Below are positions 41,813 to 53,603 of a stretch of DNA of 57,229 bases, one piece after another. The translations under genes and the position numbers were made by a program. The stretch lies in the NCBI GenBank assembly GCA_049999765.1, contig JBNGIQ010009281.1, forward strand, positions 1-57,229, in the 5' to 3' direction. Within the stretch, counting starts at the first letter, position 1; each line of letters begins with the position of its first letter. The DNA comes from Phaeoceros laevis. Taxonomy: Eukaryota; Anthocerotophyta; Anthocerotopsida; Notothyladales. The notes beneath the pieces are model-generated. The model made no database searches, had not been told where the DNA came from, and worked only from the letters and a program-made list of their open reading frames with translations.

Positions 41813-44064
41813 CTAGTTTTGGACTGCCGCGTGCCGTAAACAGAAGGCCTCAACACGGTCGAAAGCTTCCTCCAGCATATGCACAGGGGTGGCGAACACA
41901 ATTCGCAACCAGTTTTGAATGCCGAATGCTGTGCCTGCATGTATGGGACGTGTCAAGGAAGATATCGGAGGAACAATCAGACAACCATAAGGCTTCGACT
42001 CACTGGGAAATCCATACCTGGCAAGATGACTATATTCTCCTCCTTCACAATCTTCTCAGCGAATTCGATGTCATTTGCAATATCCTTGAAAGCAGATGGG
42101 TCAAGCTTAACCTGCCATAAGAAAAGTGGAGTACTTTTAGGGTTCGCTACCTTCTCAGCAATCAAAAGCCAGACAGACAGCACCCACGTGTCGTACGCAC
42201 CATCATATACATAGCACCATCAGGTTTGGTGGGAACATCCAATCCAACGATTCCTTTAATGCGGTTGTAGCAAGTGTCGCAACCTTCTTCCAAGGACCTC
42301 ATCGTTTCTCTGTAAAACTCACGAGTTGTGTTTTGCAGCATGGCAGGAACCGCAGCCTACAAAGGCAGACGAAGCACATTAAGCACAGAATTGGGTTGCA
42401 AAATGAAGTCACAATGTCGTAACTAGAAAAAGAGTAAGCACCTGCACCGGGACGGAGGTTCCAATCGTCATCTGCATAATTCTCTTCAAGGCCTCCACCA
42501 CCTGCTTACGAAAACCGTACCTCGTTAGTGACCTGGCTAGGTTCAAAGGTCTAGGACAAAAACGAAAGCCTCAGGTCAGAAATATAAGAGCAAATGCTAG
42601 CAGCGTTCATTAGGGACCATGATCCACTCACTCCGCTATCGAGCAGAATGCCGCAAGGGTCGCAGATAAGAACCCAGCCCAACCGCCATCCAGGAGCCAG
42701 AAATCTCTTGGAGATTCCACCAACCGTGAGTACTGGTACTTGCAAGGAAAAAGTAGCCATGGGGAAAAATTTCTTGTCGCCAAAGAGCATGTGCTCGTAG
42801 ATTTCATCCGAGATGATGGGAACCTTCAACTTCTCGCAAGTCGAAGCAATCTACAACAGGTCACACAACAGGTCAATAACTTACGCCAACCTACTTGAAT
42901 CGTGCAGCAGCGTAACAATTAGAGGGAAAGACTGTCGAACTCGGAAACGGACCTCCGACAGGTGCTGATAGGTGAAGGAAGTGCCGCAAGGGTTACTTGG
43001 GTTGCAGATGATCAAGGCAGCAGTGTTTTCATCCGCCAGCTCGTTCAGTTGGTCCAAGTCGATTTCCCACGACCTTTCTGGGAGAAGATCGTAGTACCTG
43101 ACCTCCACCCCGTAATATCTGCAGAAGGTGTCGTAGATGGGGAAACCAGGCCTGGGGACCAACATGTTGCAACCGTCGGAGGCCATGCAGGCAACGGAAA
43201 ACTCAATGGCTTGGGAGCATCCGACCACAATGCCGACGTCATCAGCCGTCAGCTCAAATGGCAAAAACTCCGAGTGGAAGTCTGCCACAGCACTGGAAAC
43301 ACAAGACAAAGTCTCAGTTTCACGTTCCGCAAAAACAGGCCATCTCGCACTGCAGGTAAGCACGGTCTGGACACAAACTGGGCCGCTGAAGGTGAAGACA
43401 GGGGGGACAACCTACCTCCTGCATTCCACAATGCCGGCGGAGTGCGCATAACCGTTGTACTTGAAGCTCTTGACTACATCCACAAGGGCAGACACTGCAG
43501 AATCAGGGACTTTAAGGTGACCGTACACAGTAGGATCACCTTGCGCCAGAGAAATTGGCTTCTTCCCCAGGTTCGGATTCGGCTGCGTGAAACAGACAAG
43601 GTCAGAGCGATCCTTCACAAAGCCATGCACCAGAAGACAGCAAAAACGCTTCAAAACACAGACCGCAGCAGCTGAAGACATGAAGCCTGCTCATCCGAGC
43701 TCATCCGAGCACATCCGCAGCAAACAAACAGAACTGCAGCCCTACCCGGTCATCAACAACAAAAACTCACCCTGAGCTTGGTCTCCACGATGTCGCGGAT
43801 AGGATTCCGGCTCTCCAGGGCCGCAATCCTCGGGCGTACGTTCCACACCCTCTCCCTGACCTTCCCAGGCGCTTTCTTCTGCACTCCCGCAGGGAGCACG
43901 CCCCCTCCGTTGGCCGCACCCACAATGTAGCCTGCCGCGCCCTTCACCATGGTCTTCCCAGGGAAACAGTCGCTGCTACCATTAGCCAGGCCACCCGCTC
44001 CCCCCTCACCTCCGCTGCTGTGAAGGATCTCAGCGTGCCTCTTCTGATTGAGCACCGTCGCCAT
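41813..44064 (-). CDS. Tyrosine/nicotianamine aminotransferase-like enzyme (class I/II PLP), eight exons
   Basis: Exons on the minus strand: 44064-43771, 43582-43416, 43292-42953, 42850-42632, 42501-42442, 42356-42201, 42111-42018 and 41934-41813. They join in phase to 483 residues. Fold-type I aminotransferase of the tyrosine aminotransferase group, which moves the amino group from Tyr or related amino acids to 2-oxoglutarate. Visible: [15 protein letters not shown]; the GCSQAIEF and FPIYDTF cofactor region; [17 protein letters not shown] with the Asp that contacts the PLP nitrogen; the Schiff-base Lys in [16 protein letters not shown] (about Lys315); and the substrate-carboxylate Arg in [11 protein letters not shown]. 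The N-terminal 75 residues are Gly/Ala-rich and not conserved; a transit peptide is possible. The substrate (Tyr, or an S-alkyl-thiohydroximate-type intermediate) cannot be told from the sequence. Confidence 0.9.
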
Positions 44065-47000
44065 AGCAAGAGCAGCAGCCGGTACAGAAGTACAGAGAAG
44101 TAAGACAGGTACACCTCACAAACTCACTCAGCTCAGGAGAGGCAGATCGCTGCTTCCGGACTGGGAAAAAATCCAGCAAATCCTGGTGCGTGAGGGAAAG
44201 GACCTCAAGCCGAGGGAGGAAGATGTGACCAGCGAGGCGGAGGGGAAGAAGAAGGAGCGTCCTGTGCTTGTCACCTCTCGTACAGCTTGCCCGTCTGAAG
44301 AAGCCGGAGCTATGGCCTATAAGTGGCTGCTCCCCGGCCCGCACGCGGCCCCAATTCTCTCCCTTCACCCTCCTCTAAGTCAATCAGGGAGCCCGCGACG
44401 TGCTGTCTGCCCGGTCGTCACCTACCGCTGCAGGCCGGTGATCTCCGCGACAACCGGTTCGCCCCGCCCACGACGCGATGCAGTGGCGAAAGAACGAAGC
44501 ACAAAGAGCCACGTGCTCGAGTATGCAACGTCTGTATGGTCTGCCGGCGAGGACGCAAATGAATGATTGCCTTGGTGAAACTGCGCGGTCGCTTCGCAGG
44601 TGGTTACTTTACGACCGTAACGTAACCCTCATCAACGATGGCAACAGGGACTGGTAACCCGGTTCAGCTGTACACGAAGACTTGGCGTCTAAGACTCTTT
44701 TATCCGATACGATCAAACGACCGTATACAACCCGCAACTGGCTCGCGGGTTGGAACTGGTCGAACGGGTAGCAATACGTACAGTAGCAGCTTCAAGGAGG
44801 GAACGGGGTGAAGGTGAAAGGTAACTGATGGCCCTGTCGTTATTATGTCCTCGGGGGCAAGAGCTTCAGCCAATCGATGCGAACCATCACGTGCCCGTCG
44901 CTTGGCATTATTGGCCATGGCCCGCCCTGGCCCCGCACAATGTGATTTGGAAGCATCTTGAAGTCCGTGACTCTCATGAGAAAAAGGTGCGCAAATCAGC
45001 GCGAGAGGGGAAAAACCGACGCGGAAAGATGAGGGAAAGAAGTCGGGAATTTGCCCCTCCGCAAACAATGGTTAAGAATTTGCAGGTGGAATCCGCAGAG
45101 TAGAGCGAGATCCGATTACTGATTTCCGAATTCGCCTTCCGCTCTCAATTCTCGACAGCCATGAGATGGATGAACATTTCAGTGGACAAGGTTGTGCAGC
45201 AGGTTCAAAGGCATAGGTCGCTTCCGACGGGTCTGCATAGGTCACCTGGCCGGAGGTCATCGTCAGCCGCTGTTGGACTGCGGGAATGCGCGGCCTGCGA
45301 GAAAAACATGCAATTGAAGGAGGAGAGAAACGCCTGCAACAACACGAAGATCGATGCAACAGTCAATCCGCGAGTACGAATTGTTGCCTCTTGCTGGTCT
45401 GCAGGGGCATACAGCACAGCATTGCTGTTGAAGCGGCCTACAAATGTTGTGGTTTGTTAAAACCAAGGAGAAAATGTTTGTCCCTGTATGTAGCAGTAGC
45501 AGGTGGTGATGAGGTGAGCTTGAGGTCCTGCTCTGAGGCGCAAGCACAAAGCCGAAGAGAGCTTATCTCGGAGCAACTCTTGTTCAAAAGAGCCTCAGAG
45601 AGCTTATCTCAGTGAGCTTATGGGAGCTCATGTCGGAGAGCTTAAGAGAGCTTATCTCTGTGCAGCTCAAGAGAGCTTTCTCGGAGAGGGGAACATCGAG
45701 TAGAAATCCACGAAATTTGCTTTTCCATCCTCGGAACTGGCAGCAGGCTAGGGAGAGGGGAAAGGCCGTAGAGTACAGTGGAGGTTTGCAAAAAGGCGTG
45801 GTTGTAGACAGTCAGGCAGGTCCCATGGGACTGAGGAGCAGAGCACAGAATGGCAGAGGCGACCTGTTGTGTTGGAAGTGGCAGGCCAGGCCATCATATG
45901 GCCATGGCCATGGCAGAAGGCCGATGGAAGGAGAGGAGGAAAGAGCATCCTGGCAAGCACAGAATTCCAACAAGGTACTGTACACGCGAGCAGCCGCTTT
46001 TTCAGACTATAGCAGGCCCGCTACACCGTCTGTAACACATCTTTTTTCTGGCAGTACCACTGGCAGCAGGCAACGGACAAAAGAGAAAGGGGGCTTGATG
46101 CTTTTACATGTACTAGCTTGACGTCTCTCCCGTTTACAGTTCTATTACGGTGTGCGCATTGCTTTGCAAATCTTTTGACACCTCCTTTGGTTTTGTTTTC
46201 ACCAAGAAAAAGCTTGCAAGCTCCAGCTTCCATCCAGGCCGGCATATCGAAGTTTGTTGGATTCATCCGGGAGCTTTGATGTGCAGAAGCGACCCTGTAA
46301 ACTGATGTTCTTCCTGTATTGTACAATTCAGTCTGTAGACTACAGTACACTAGTGCAATGCCTGGAATGTCGACTGTGAGGTCTCAGTTGTCCACCTTTA
46401 TCAAGTCCTCATGGGAGTGCTGCCACGTGGTCTTCTGCTTCTCTTGCCCCTCTATTTTTGACTTTCCAGCTGGGCTTGAATCCGATTGCTGCTCCGAGCC
46501 ATTCCTATTTATCCAAGGACCAAGGTGTGTGGCTTCCTAGAATTCTGTGATGTGGGGCCAGGGAAGGGTCTCTTGCATCCATAGGACGTCGCCATGTAGG
46601 CAGTAGTCTATATGGCACGCTATATTGTAGTCTGGGTGCTCCAATCTCACGTAGACTATCTACAGTAGAAAGGTAAACAGCGGTGGTCCTCCATCACAGG
46701 AATACAGTACCAAGTTCGATCTCTTTGGCATCTTTCTTGCTAGGCAACATCCAACTAGACTATATAGGCAGTATACTTGCGGCCCGCTAGGTGCTATATC
46801 GCATATCACCAGGCTATATCGCATATAAGGCGGTGGTTAAAACTCAGGTACCAAGTTACCAACTGTGCAAGAGGAAAAAACTTGAAGGTTAAGCAGCGGT
46901 GCCAAAACTCAGGTACCAACAGTAGAACGAGAAAGAAAGGTAAACAGCTTTGGTCGCTGCCTAGAGCATACCGCACGTTGTGTTGGATGTTGTCTAGCAA

Positions 47001-48161
47001 GATACATGCCTTCAGGTGTTGGCGTGCGACGTCTCGTGTCGCTGAAATGAACAGCCTAATGCGGCCTAATACATTGCCAGGGTACGGTCTCAGGGCAGCC
47101 AGGCCAAGCAAGGTGGTTTGGCCGATTGAGAGGAACTTTACTCGGCACCGTTTTTTCAGAAAGGAAGAAGCTAATTTGGAAATGTGCGACAGCTAGACAT
47201 TGCCGGCCGACAGAGGACTGATCACAAGCACCAAGGATTCCACACCCATGAGGCATGTTCGCAAAGGTAGGACCCTCCAGGAAGGCACTGCAGTCCAGAA
47301 GTGTTATGCGTATCAAACAAGTGTCAGGCGACTCAGGCCTGATGGCAACCAAGTCAATCGCTCTTTCTTGATGCACTCTTTTCAGTGACAACGTCGGCTT
47401 CAATAATAAAGAAATTCCGGGCGACGACCTTTTGAGCAAAAGGCAAAAGTTTTTGGACAAGCCGCTGCTGGTATGGGAACCCTTTCTCTTACCAAGGCCC
47501 CACAGCCTACAAGTGCCGTGGTGGTGTGGAAAGGACGCACTGTTATACATCTCCAACCTAGATTGGGCTGCAGCCTGAATTAGGGAGGCAAGACGGTTAC
47601 AGCATACAATTGCTGGCAGGGAACCCTTTCTCTCCTTTTAACACAAGCAGAGCACATAGACTACAACATCGGTGAAGGTGTGTACCTGTATGAAGAGAAC
47701 ATCGCAGTACGTCCTATAGACAGCTAAGCAGAAAGGTCAGCAGACTTTGCGTCTCCCTTCCAATTTTGACATCAAGGACTTACCGTGTACCACCTTGTCA
47801 ATATGACAAGGAGGGGAAATAAGTGGCTTTGCAATACACAAAGCGGGTCCTACTCCCTGGTCCATTTATCAAGGCTTGCCTTGCAGTATGGTCAGCCTCC
47901 ATTGCCTTCAGTGCCACTTGTAGGGGCACTGCATGAGCACCTCAGGAATGAAATGCAGACCTTCCTCGTCGCTGAGGTACCAACCCGGAATACTGGTGCT
48001 GTTCCTCAAAGCACAAGTTGATTGCTTTCCTTCCCTTCCCTTCTTGCTCATGGCTCAACTTACAAGGGCCTTTGTTGCGGCAGAATGGTAACAAAAGCTC
48101 CCTCTGACTGAGGCAAGGTGTCTGTTGAGCGGCAAAAGTTTTTTTGGCAGGAGAAATTCTG
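44065..48161. other. Gene-free stretch of about 4.1 kb
   Basis: No frame resembles a known family, and open frames are short and unbiased. 44065-44350 should hold the aminotransferase promoter. 46650-46930 has degenerate repeats: tatatcgcatat twice, aaactcaggtacca twice, and gaaaggtaaacagc twice. gggaaccctttctct occurs at about 47477 and 47619. This looks like decayed repetitive DNA. Confidence 0.4.
45556..45660. repeat. Short irregular repeat
   Basis: The motif agagagcttatctc occurs near 45556, 45597 and 45646, with partial copies between (gtgagcttatggg, gagagcttaag). Confidence 0.6.
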
Positions 48162-48915
48162 CTATGGTGCCTTCCGTCGCACAGGTCCCAAGCCTTCTGG
48201 TGGCCATATCTGCACCAGCAGAGCATCGTTTTTTTTAGCGCGTCTTGAAACAAACTGCATTTTTGGCATAATCAAGCACAGCAGGAGGCAGCACTTACTC
48301 GGTAGAAAACTCTGCCGGTGACCAGAGCGTATGGCACGGGGCCGTAGTTTCTGGAATCAGTGGAATTGGAAATGTTGTCACCTTGCAACCAGACATGTCC
48401 CTTGGGTACCTAATCAAGCCAAGGTTCAGAAGAGTCAGCTGGGACTGTGCTGTATCCAGGCTCCAACGGCCTCGACAAGGTGAAGCCAGGAACACTCACC
48501 ACAACGTGCTGGATCTGTCCCTTGGCTGTAGTAGGCAAAACCGTGATTTGGTCGCCCTGCAGACCGAGTACCCTCTTGCAGACTACAAGCCGAGGGTTGG
48601 TGGGGGACCGCGCCATCACAACATCCCCGACCTCGATCCCCCGAAACTTGGTAGATAGATGATCCAACAGCAGAATGTCGCCAGCATCATTGAAGGTCGG
48701 AAGCATGCTAGGCCCTAAGCACTGCGCGACAACTCTCACGGCTCGTCAGGCGGACCGGCCGCAAATCGACGAACCACAGGGGCGAGGAATGAAGCCACTT
48801 CTACCTGATGCACCTCGCACACATGGTTGGTGAACACATGGAGAGTGCAGATGAACTGCGTGAACACGACAGTGCGCTCCCAGCCCTCTCTCATCAAGGC
48901 ACGCCATGTTGCCAT
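48162..48915 (-). CDS. IMP1: Mitochondrial inner membrane peptidase subunit 1-like (IMP1), four exons
   Basis: Exons on the minus strand: 48915-48805, 48721-48500, 48409-48299 and 48209-48162, all phase 0, total 163 residues (family usually 160-170). Type I signal peptidase (S26) of the mitochondrial inner membrane that removes sorting signals on the intermembrane-space side. The catalytic Ser-Lys pair is visible: Ser42 in CLGPSMLPT and Lys86 in VVCKRVLG. Further S26 boxes are GDVVMARSP and the [20 protein letters not shown] box; the C-terminus is [10 protein letters not shown]. The N-terminal 37 residues contain one hydrophobic stretch ([13 protein letters not shown]), the membrane anchor. 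I placed exon 2 at the acceptor gcgcag|TGC because it alone keeps phase and gives the GPSM box the right distance. Divergent from mtKAS. Confidence 0.88.
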
Positions 48916-49118
48916 TGTAAACTCCCCGCTCCCACCTACTTGCAGCACGAAGTTCTACGCAATCCAATTGGCCCTAAAACCCCAACGTCCGAATCCTGCT
49001 AAACCCCGGCTGTTGCTGTCGCCTCTGCAGGAATGTTTTGGCTTGTCGGCGTCCACACCCGATGGGCTGCTAGGTAGCAAACGAAAGAGCACCAGCTTGT
49101 TCTCAACAAGTAAAGGAG
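48916..49118. promoter_or_regulatory. Short divergent promoter region IMP1-like/mtKAS
   Basis: 203 bases between the two start codons of genes for two mitochondrial proteins. No TATA box recognised; co-expression from a shared region is an inference. Confidence 0.4.
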
Positions 49119-51827
49119 ATGCTAAAGCAGAAAATTTCTGCTCTGAAAATTTTGGTACGTTCAGGAGGACGGAAGTTCAGTTCCACCAGCAAAAGAAATT
49201 TCTTCGCAGCTCCTCCTCACCTGCCTCAGCGTAGGGTAGTTGTCACAGGTACTTGAAGAATGAGTTAAACAACTTCAAACTGCTACACCGTCATGTAGGT
49301 GTGCTGATGGTTCATCTACATTCTGTCAGGGTTAGGACTGGTGACCCCTCTTGGAACTGGCGTAGAAGCAGCATGGAGGCGGCTCCTGGGCCAGAAAAGT
49401 GGGATTCGGTCGTTGAATGTTCAGGATCTGAATCTGAATGGAGCAGATGCATCCTTGATGCAGCAAACGATGAGTCAGCTACCCTCTCAAGTCGTAGCTG
49501 CTGTCCCTCATGGTTCAGGTTACGGGGAGTTTGACACAACTAAATGGCTGCAAGCTCAGGTCTGCTGGATTTCCCAAAGTGCAGTCCAAACTAACGAGCT
49601 CACAGGAGATGAAGTCTATTGACTTTGTACTCTTCCATCCAGGACAAGAAAATTGCACCCTTTATTGCTTATGCTTTATGTGCTGCTGACGAAGCTCTAG
49701 CCGATGCAAATTGGCTTCAACCGGATGCCAACGGACGAGAGAGAACGGTAAGTTAGCATGAAGGTACTTGTACTTTGAGCGAATGCAGAAGTTTTTGGCC
49801 AGAACAGTACTTTCTAATCCATGTGTCACTTGTCACAGGGAGTGGCCATTGGGGGAGGCATAGGCTGCATCAGTGACATGGTGGAAGCTGCTGGACTCAT
49901 AGCTCAACAGGTCTGGGATCCATTGTTGTGACTCAACAGGCACCGCCTGAGTTCCATGGGCAAGAAAATGCTCATAAAGGGCCATTGATCATCGAGGATT
50001 CTTTGAGATTGAACCACTTTGCTGCAAACGTTGCAGAAACTTCGTCGACTGAGCCCTTACTTCATTCCTCGCATTCTGATCAACATGGCAGCAGGTCACG
50101 TTAGCATCAAGTATGGATTCCAGGTACAATGATCTACAGAATGACTTTTCGCTTTTGAGCTGTGATCTTTCAACAGGTTACTGGATTGTTCCCTGCTGTT
50201 GGTTGGTGTGACAGGGTCCGAACCATGCTGCAGTGACTGCCTGTGCAAGTGGCGCCCATTCCATAGGGGATGCCGCTCGTATGATCCGCTTCGGAGATGC
50301 AGATGTCATGGTTGCTGGAGGAACTGAGTCTAGCATTGATGCACTTTCAATAGCTGGGTTTTGCAGGTGGGTCAATTACAGCATACCTCGTTTCACTTTG
50401 ATCCACCACAAGGCACCAAGTACTGACACATATTCTGCGTTACAGAGCTCGAGCTTTAAGCACTAGCTTTAACCATGATCCAGAAAGGTCATCACGACCA
50501 TTTGACCAAGATCGGGATGGATTTGTGTAAGTTTTATCCTTTCTGTTGGCTCATCCATTTTGAGTGCTTGTAATCACTGTTTCAGCTTCAAGTCATCTTG
50601 TTCCCTTGAACACAGTATCGGGGCAGGAGCAGGTATTCTGGTCTTAGAGGTGAGACATCTGTACAACAACCTCCAGTGTGTAGTTCAACAGGACACACCG
50701 ACTGCAGATGGTCATGACTTACAGATCGTGCTTCAAAGCATTCTGGCGTGTTTATCTTCTAGGCTGCACATGGGCATTGTCGTGCCAGCAATGCTGACGC
50801 TTGACGTACATTAGGAGCTACAACATGCTATGGACAGAGGAGCTACAATATATGCTGAGCTGCGTGGTTATGGAATGTCAGGTATGCGAGCTTACTGATC
50901 TGTGTTGTGGAGGGTCTCTGAATTTCTGCATTCGGAATTGACTTTCTGACAATTCAAGATTTGCTGGTAGGTGACGCACACCACATCACCCAACCCTCTA
51001 CTGAAGGGAGAGGAGCAATATTGGCTATGACTCGTGCTTTGAAACAGGTCCATAACTGCTAATAGTGCCAGGGCGTTGAGTTGGTTTCCACCATTGCTGC
51101 AACACTTGGGAAAATCAAGCGGGATCTTTGCAAGCCATAAATAAGATTGGGTTGTGATGCTTTGACAGTCAGGTTTGGAGGCAAATGACGTGAACTACTT
51201 GAATGCACATGCGACATCGACCCCATTGGGTATGCACGTTCCTCTGTCGATTTCACCAAGGGAAAGTTGGTTCTGCTGGCAGCGTCTAACGCAAGTTGCA
51301 TCTTCAGGGGATGTTGTAGAAGCAAGAGCTATTCAAGCTGTCTTCAAAAGTCATTTGGACGGTGGAAGTTTTGCTTTCTCTTCCACAAAGGTTGGCAGTC
51401 CTCTTGGTGTGGTGGCAACTTTGTAATTGTTGTGGTCCAACTTTGCATTCGCCGGGACCTAAGACAGGATTTTTGAAACAGGGTGCCACAGGGCACTTAT
51501 TGGGAGCCGCTGGCGCAGTTGAGGCCATCTTTTCCGTGTTAGCACTTCACGAGGTATGTCAGTTACGAACCCCGTTTGTGTTTTGGTACCGGAAGTTCTT
51601 GTGTTTTGGGCCGGTTCAAGCAGTTCCTATGATCTGACACTTGAATACATTCTCGACAGGGAGTGGCTCCACCAACTCTAAACGTGGAAAAGCCAGACAG
51701 TATTTTTCGAGACAACTTTTACCCTCTAACATCGGCCAGAAAGATGCCCATAGAAGCAGTTCTAACGAACTCGTTTGGCTTCGGTGGCACTAATGCCTCG
51801 TTGGTTTTCACTTCTCCACCGGGGTAA
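49119..51827 (+). CDS. mtKAS: Mitochondrial beta-ketoacyl-ACP synthase (KAS), 14 exons
   Basis: Exons 49119-49248, 49330-49559, 49643-49747, 49839-49910, 50037-50123, 50215-50366, 50446-50526, 50616-50649, 50815-50881, 50971-51047, 51169-51229, 51308-51390, 51482-51553 and 51660-51827 join in phase to 472 residues. Condensing enzyme of type II fatty acid synthesis; in plant mitochondria it supplies octanoyl chains for lipoate and longer acyl chains. The catalytic Cys-His-His triad is intact: Cys218 in [10 protein letters not shown], His359 in NAHATST and His398 in [22 protein letters not shown] lies near the C-terminus. The N-terminal 38 residues are basic and Ser-rich ([18 protein letters not shown]), a typical mitochondrial presequence, before the conserved [15 protein letters not shown]. 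All introns are GT-AG and short. Confidence 0.93.
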
Positions 51828-51929
51828 TCAAGTGCTTCAGGATTGTGTTCTTTTCGAGACAACTTCTAACAAGATGCAAACTCGTCTGCGTTGTAACTCG
51901 TGGCTTTTCACTTCACCGAGCAATGCTCC

Positions 51930-51935
51930 AATAAA
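51930..51935 (+). terminator. Possible polyadenylation signal of mtKAS
   Basis: AATAAA about 103 bases after the stop codon. Confidence 0.4.
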
Positions 51936-52237
51936 CTTCTTCTTCCAAGCGGTGTGCTCAAGCGTGGTTTGGTGGGCCCTGTGCAACCGCCCACTTTGCG
52001 GTTGTCTGCCATTACCTTCGTGGTAGCTCTTCCTGATGCACACGGTATTTGTCAAGAATGTTGGCCGTCGCAAATCTGTTGTCAAGGCTTTGACTGCGAG
52101 ACCTCGTGGGGGCGTGGGCGGAAAAGTCTCAAATTGTCGCCCGAAGGCGTGGGTTCATGACAGGGTCATGGACTTGGAGTCACTCCATGTGCAGGAAGCC
52201 TGTCTGTTACGCTTGCTGTGGAACGGTGAGGGAAATT

Positions 52238-52560
52238 TGAGCCAAGTCCTGTCGACGCTTGCACCTTCCACGACACTCCTGCTACATCCGTGCTACGGAA
52301 ATTCAGAAAGTCTGGGAAATGTTCAGCAAGATTCTCGACAATGGTGACAATGGTCAGCAAGAGCAAAAGTCTGTACAACCTTCTCCTAATGTGCGAACAC
52401 TGAGGCAATTTGTGCATTTGTGCTTAGAATTTGAGCAAGTCGTGTCGACGCTTGCACCTGCCAGTGACTATCCTGCTAGGAGTCCATCACATCCGTGCTA
52501 CAGAAAGTCTGGGAGATCCTCAGCAAGTCTTGAGAATGGTCAGCAAGAGTTGCTCCAAAT
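52238..52560. repeat. Diverged tandem repeat, about 190 bp
   Basis: 52238-52375 and 52431-52560 share blocks in the same order: ttgagc(c)aagtc, tgtcgacgcttgcacc, catccgtgctac, agaaagtctggga, and aatggtcagcaagag. Not coding as far as I can see. Confidence 0.7.
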
Positions 52561-52874
52561 ATGCAAACACTGACTTGTCCTTTTACTCGCTTGCAATTGA
52601 GCCTCCTCGACAACCACGCTACCTCTTGGCACAAATATGCTCACTGTTGAATATCCTTACTAATTGCAATGCTGTTGTCTGCTTATGTCCACGGGCCTCC
52701 CTACACCCCAGGATTGTGCCCTACGGACCTGATTCCAAATTGGAGTGGAACATCAAGCGTCTGGAAGCTGGTCTTCAAAGCTTGTGCAAAACTGCTGCAT
52801 AAACTCCAATGCCACAGCTGCATTGCTTGATCAGAAGATCTCCTAAGGTTCGCCTCCATTGAAAGAAAATATCC

Positions 52875-53603
52875 TCAGGGCTGCAAGCTCGACAGCATCA
52901 TCTCCTTGAACTCTTGGAAGTTGACAAGCCCGTCGCCATCTTTATCCACAGCTTTGATCATGTGAGTACAATCCTCGACCGTCTTCCCTAACCTGAAGCA
53001 CTGCACCACCGTCTGCAATTCGCTTGGCGAGATGAAGCCGTCGCTGTTGCTGTCAAAAACATTGAAAGCTTCAAGAAGGCCATCCCCGTCCTCACCGCCA
53101 TTGGTGCCTTCGCAGTCTAAGGTCTTGAGGGAATGATACAGCTTCACAAACTCCTCATACTCCAGGACACCGTCCCCATTCTCGTCAGCTGATTCTAAGA
53201 TGCACTGGATTTGGTCTGTGGAACTGGCTAGGTTGAGCTTCTTCATGAAACTTGCGAGTTCCGTCTTCGTGATCCTTCCATCGTTGTCCTCGTCAACAGA
53301 GTCAAATACACTGCGCAGTTCCCTGTCCTCCATAGGATCCACATCTTTAACAACCCTCTCCGGCTTCTCACCTCCAATCACTGGAGAAAAATTCTCCCTC
53401 AAACCGGATTCCGAGAAGCTGCCAATGGGGAGGGTGTTGCTACAGCTACTTGACCCGTCGGACGTGCGCACGACACAGCTGTCTACCTGCAAGTTCGTAT
53501 CACAGCTGCTTTTCGCTCCTTCCGCATCCATTCTTGTGCCTCCTCCGGATCCTCCCGCTACACAATCCTGCGGAACACCACCACGAGTGACAGCATAATT
53601 CAC
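52875..53603 (-). CDS. Calmodulin-like protein with four EF-hands
   Basis: Single exon, 242 residues. Residues 1-90 are Ser/Gly-rich and probably disordered; no myristoylation site or transit signal is evident. Four canonical 12-residue calcium loops follow: 104-115 (DEDNDGRITKTE), 140-151 (DENGDGVLEYEE), 184-195 (DSNSDGFISPSE) and 220-231 (DKDGDGLVNFQE). Each has Asp at position 1, Gly at 6 and Glu at 12, so all four should bind calcium. A longer linker (about 160-178) separates the two EF pairs. Calcium sensor of the plant CML group. A Met at residue 25 is an alternative start. Confidence 0.9.
   Translation of the reverse strand: MNYAVTRGGVPQDCVAGGSGGGTRMDAEGAKSSCDTNLQVDSCVVRTSDGSSSCSNTLPIGSFSESGLRENFSPVIGGEKPERVVKDVDPMEDRELRSVFDSVDEDNDGRITKTELASFMKKLNLASSTDQIQCILESADENGDGVLEYEEFVKLYHSLKTLDCEGTNGGEDGDGLLEAFNVFDSNSDGFISPSELQTVVQCFRLGKTVEDCTHMIKAVDKDGDGLVNFQEFKEMMLSSLQP

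Larger units (their letters stand above)
51828..52874. other. Convergent intergenic region
   Basis: About 1 kb between convergent genes. It holds the mtKAS 3' UTR and the diverged repeat at 52.24-52.56 kb; no other feature. Confidence 0.4.

Noticed and set aside
42538-42569. A possible 10-codon exon ([10 protein letters not shown]) in the aminotransferase gene.
   Set aside because: Joining exon 4 directly to 42501 gives the family-like [12 protein letters not shown] without it; its donor GTACGG and position look accidental.
44048-44566. 172-codon plus-strand frame over the aminotransferase start.
   Set aside because: Antisense to a well-supported first exon and promoter; no family features.
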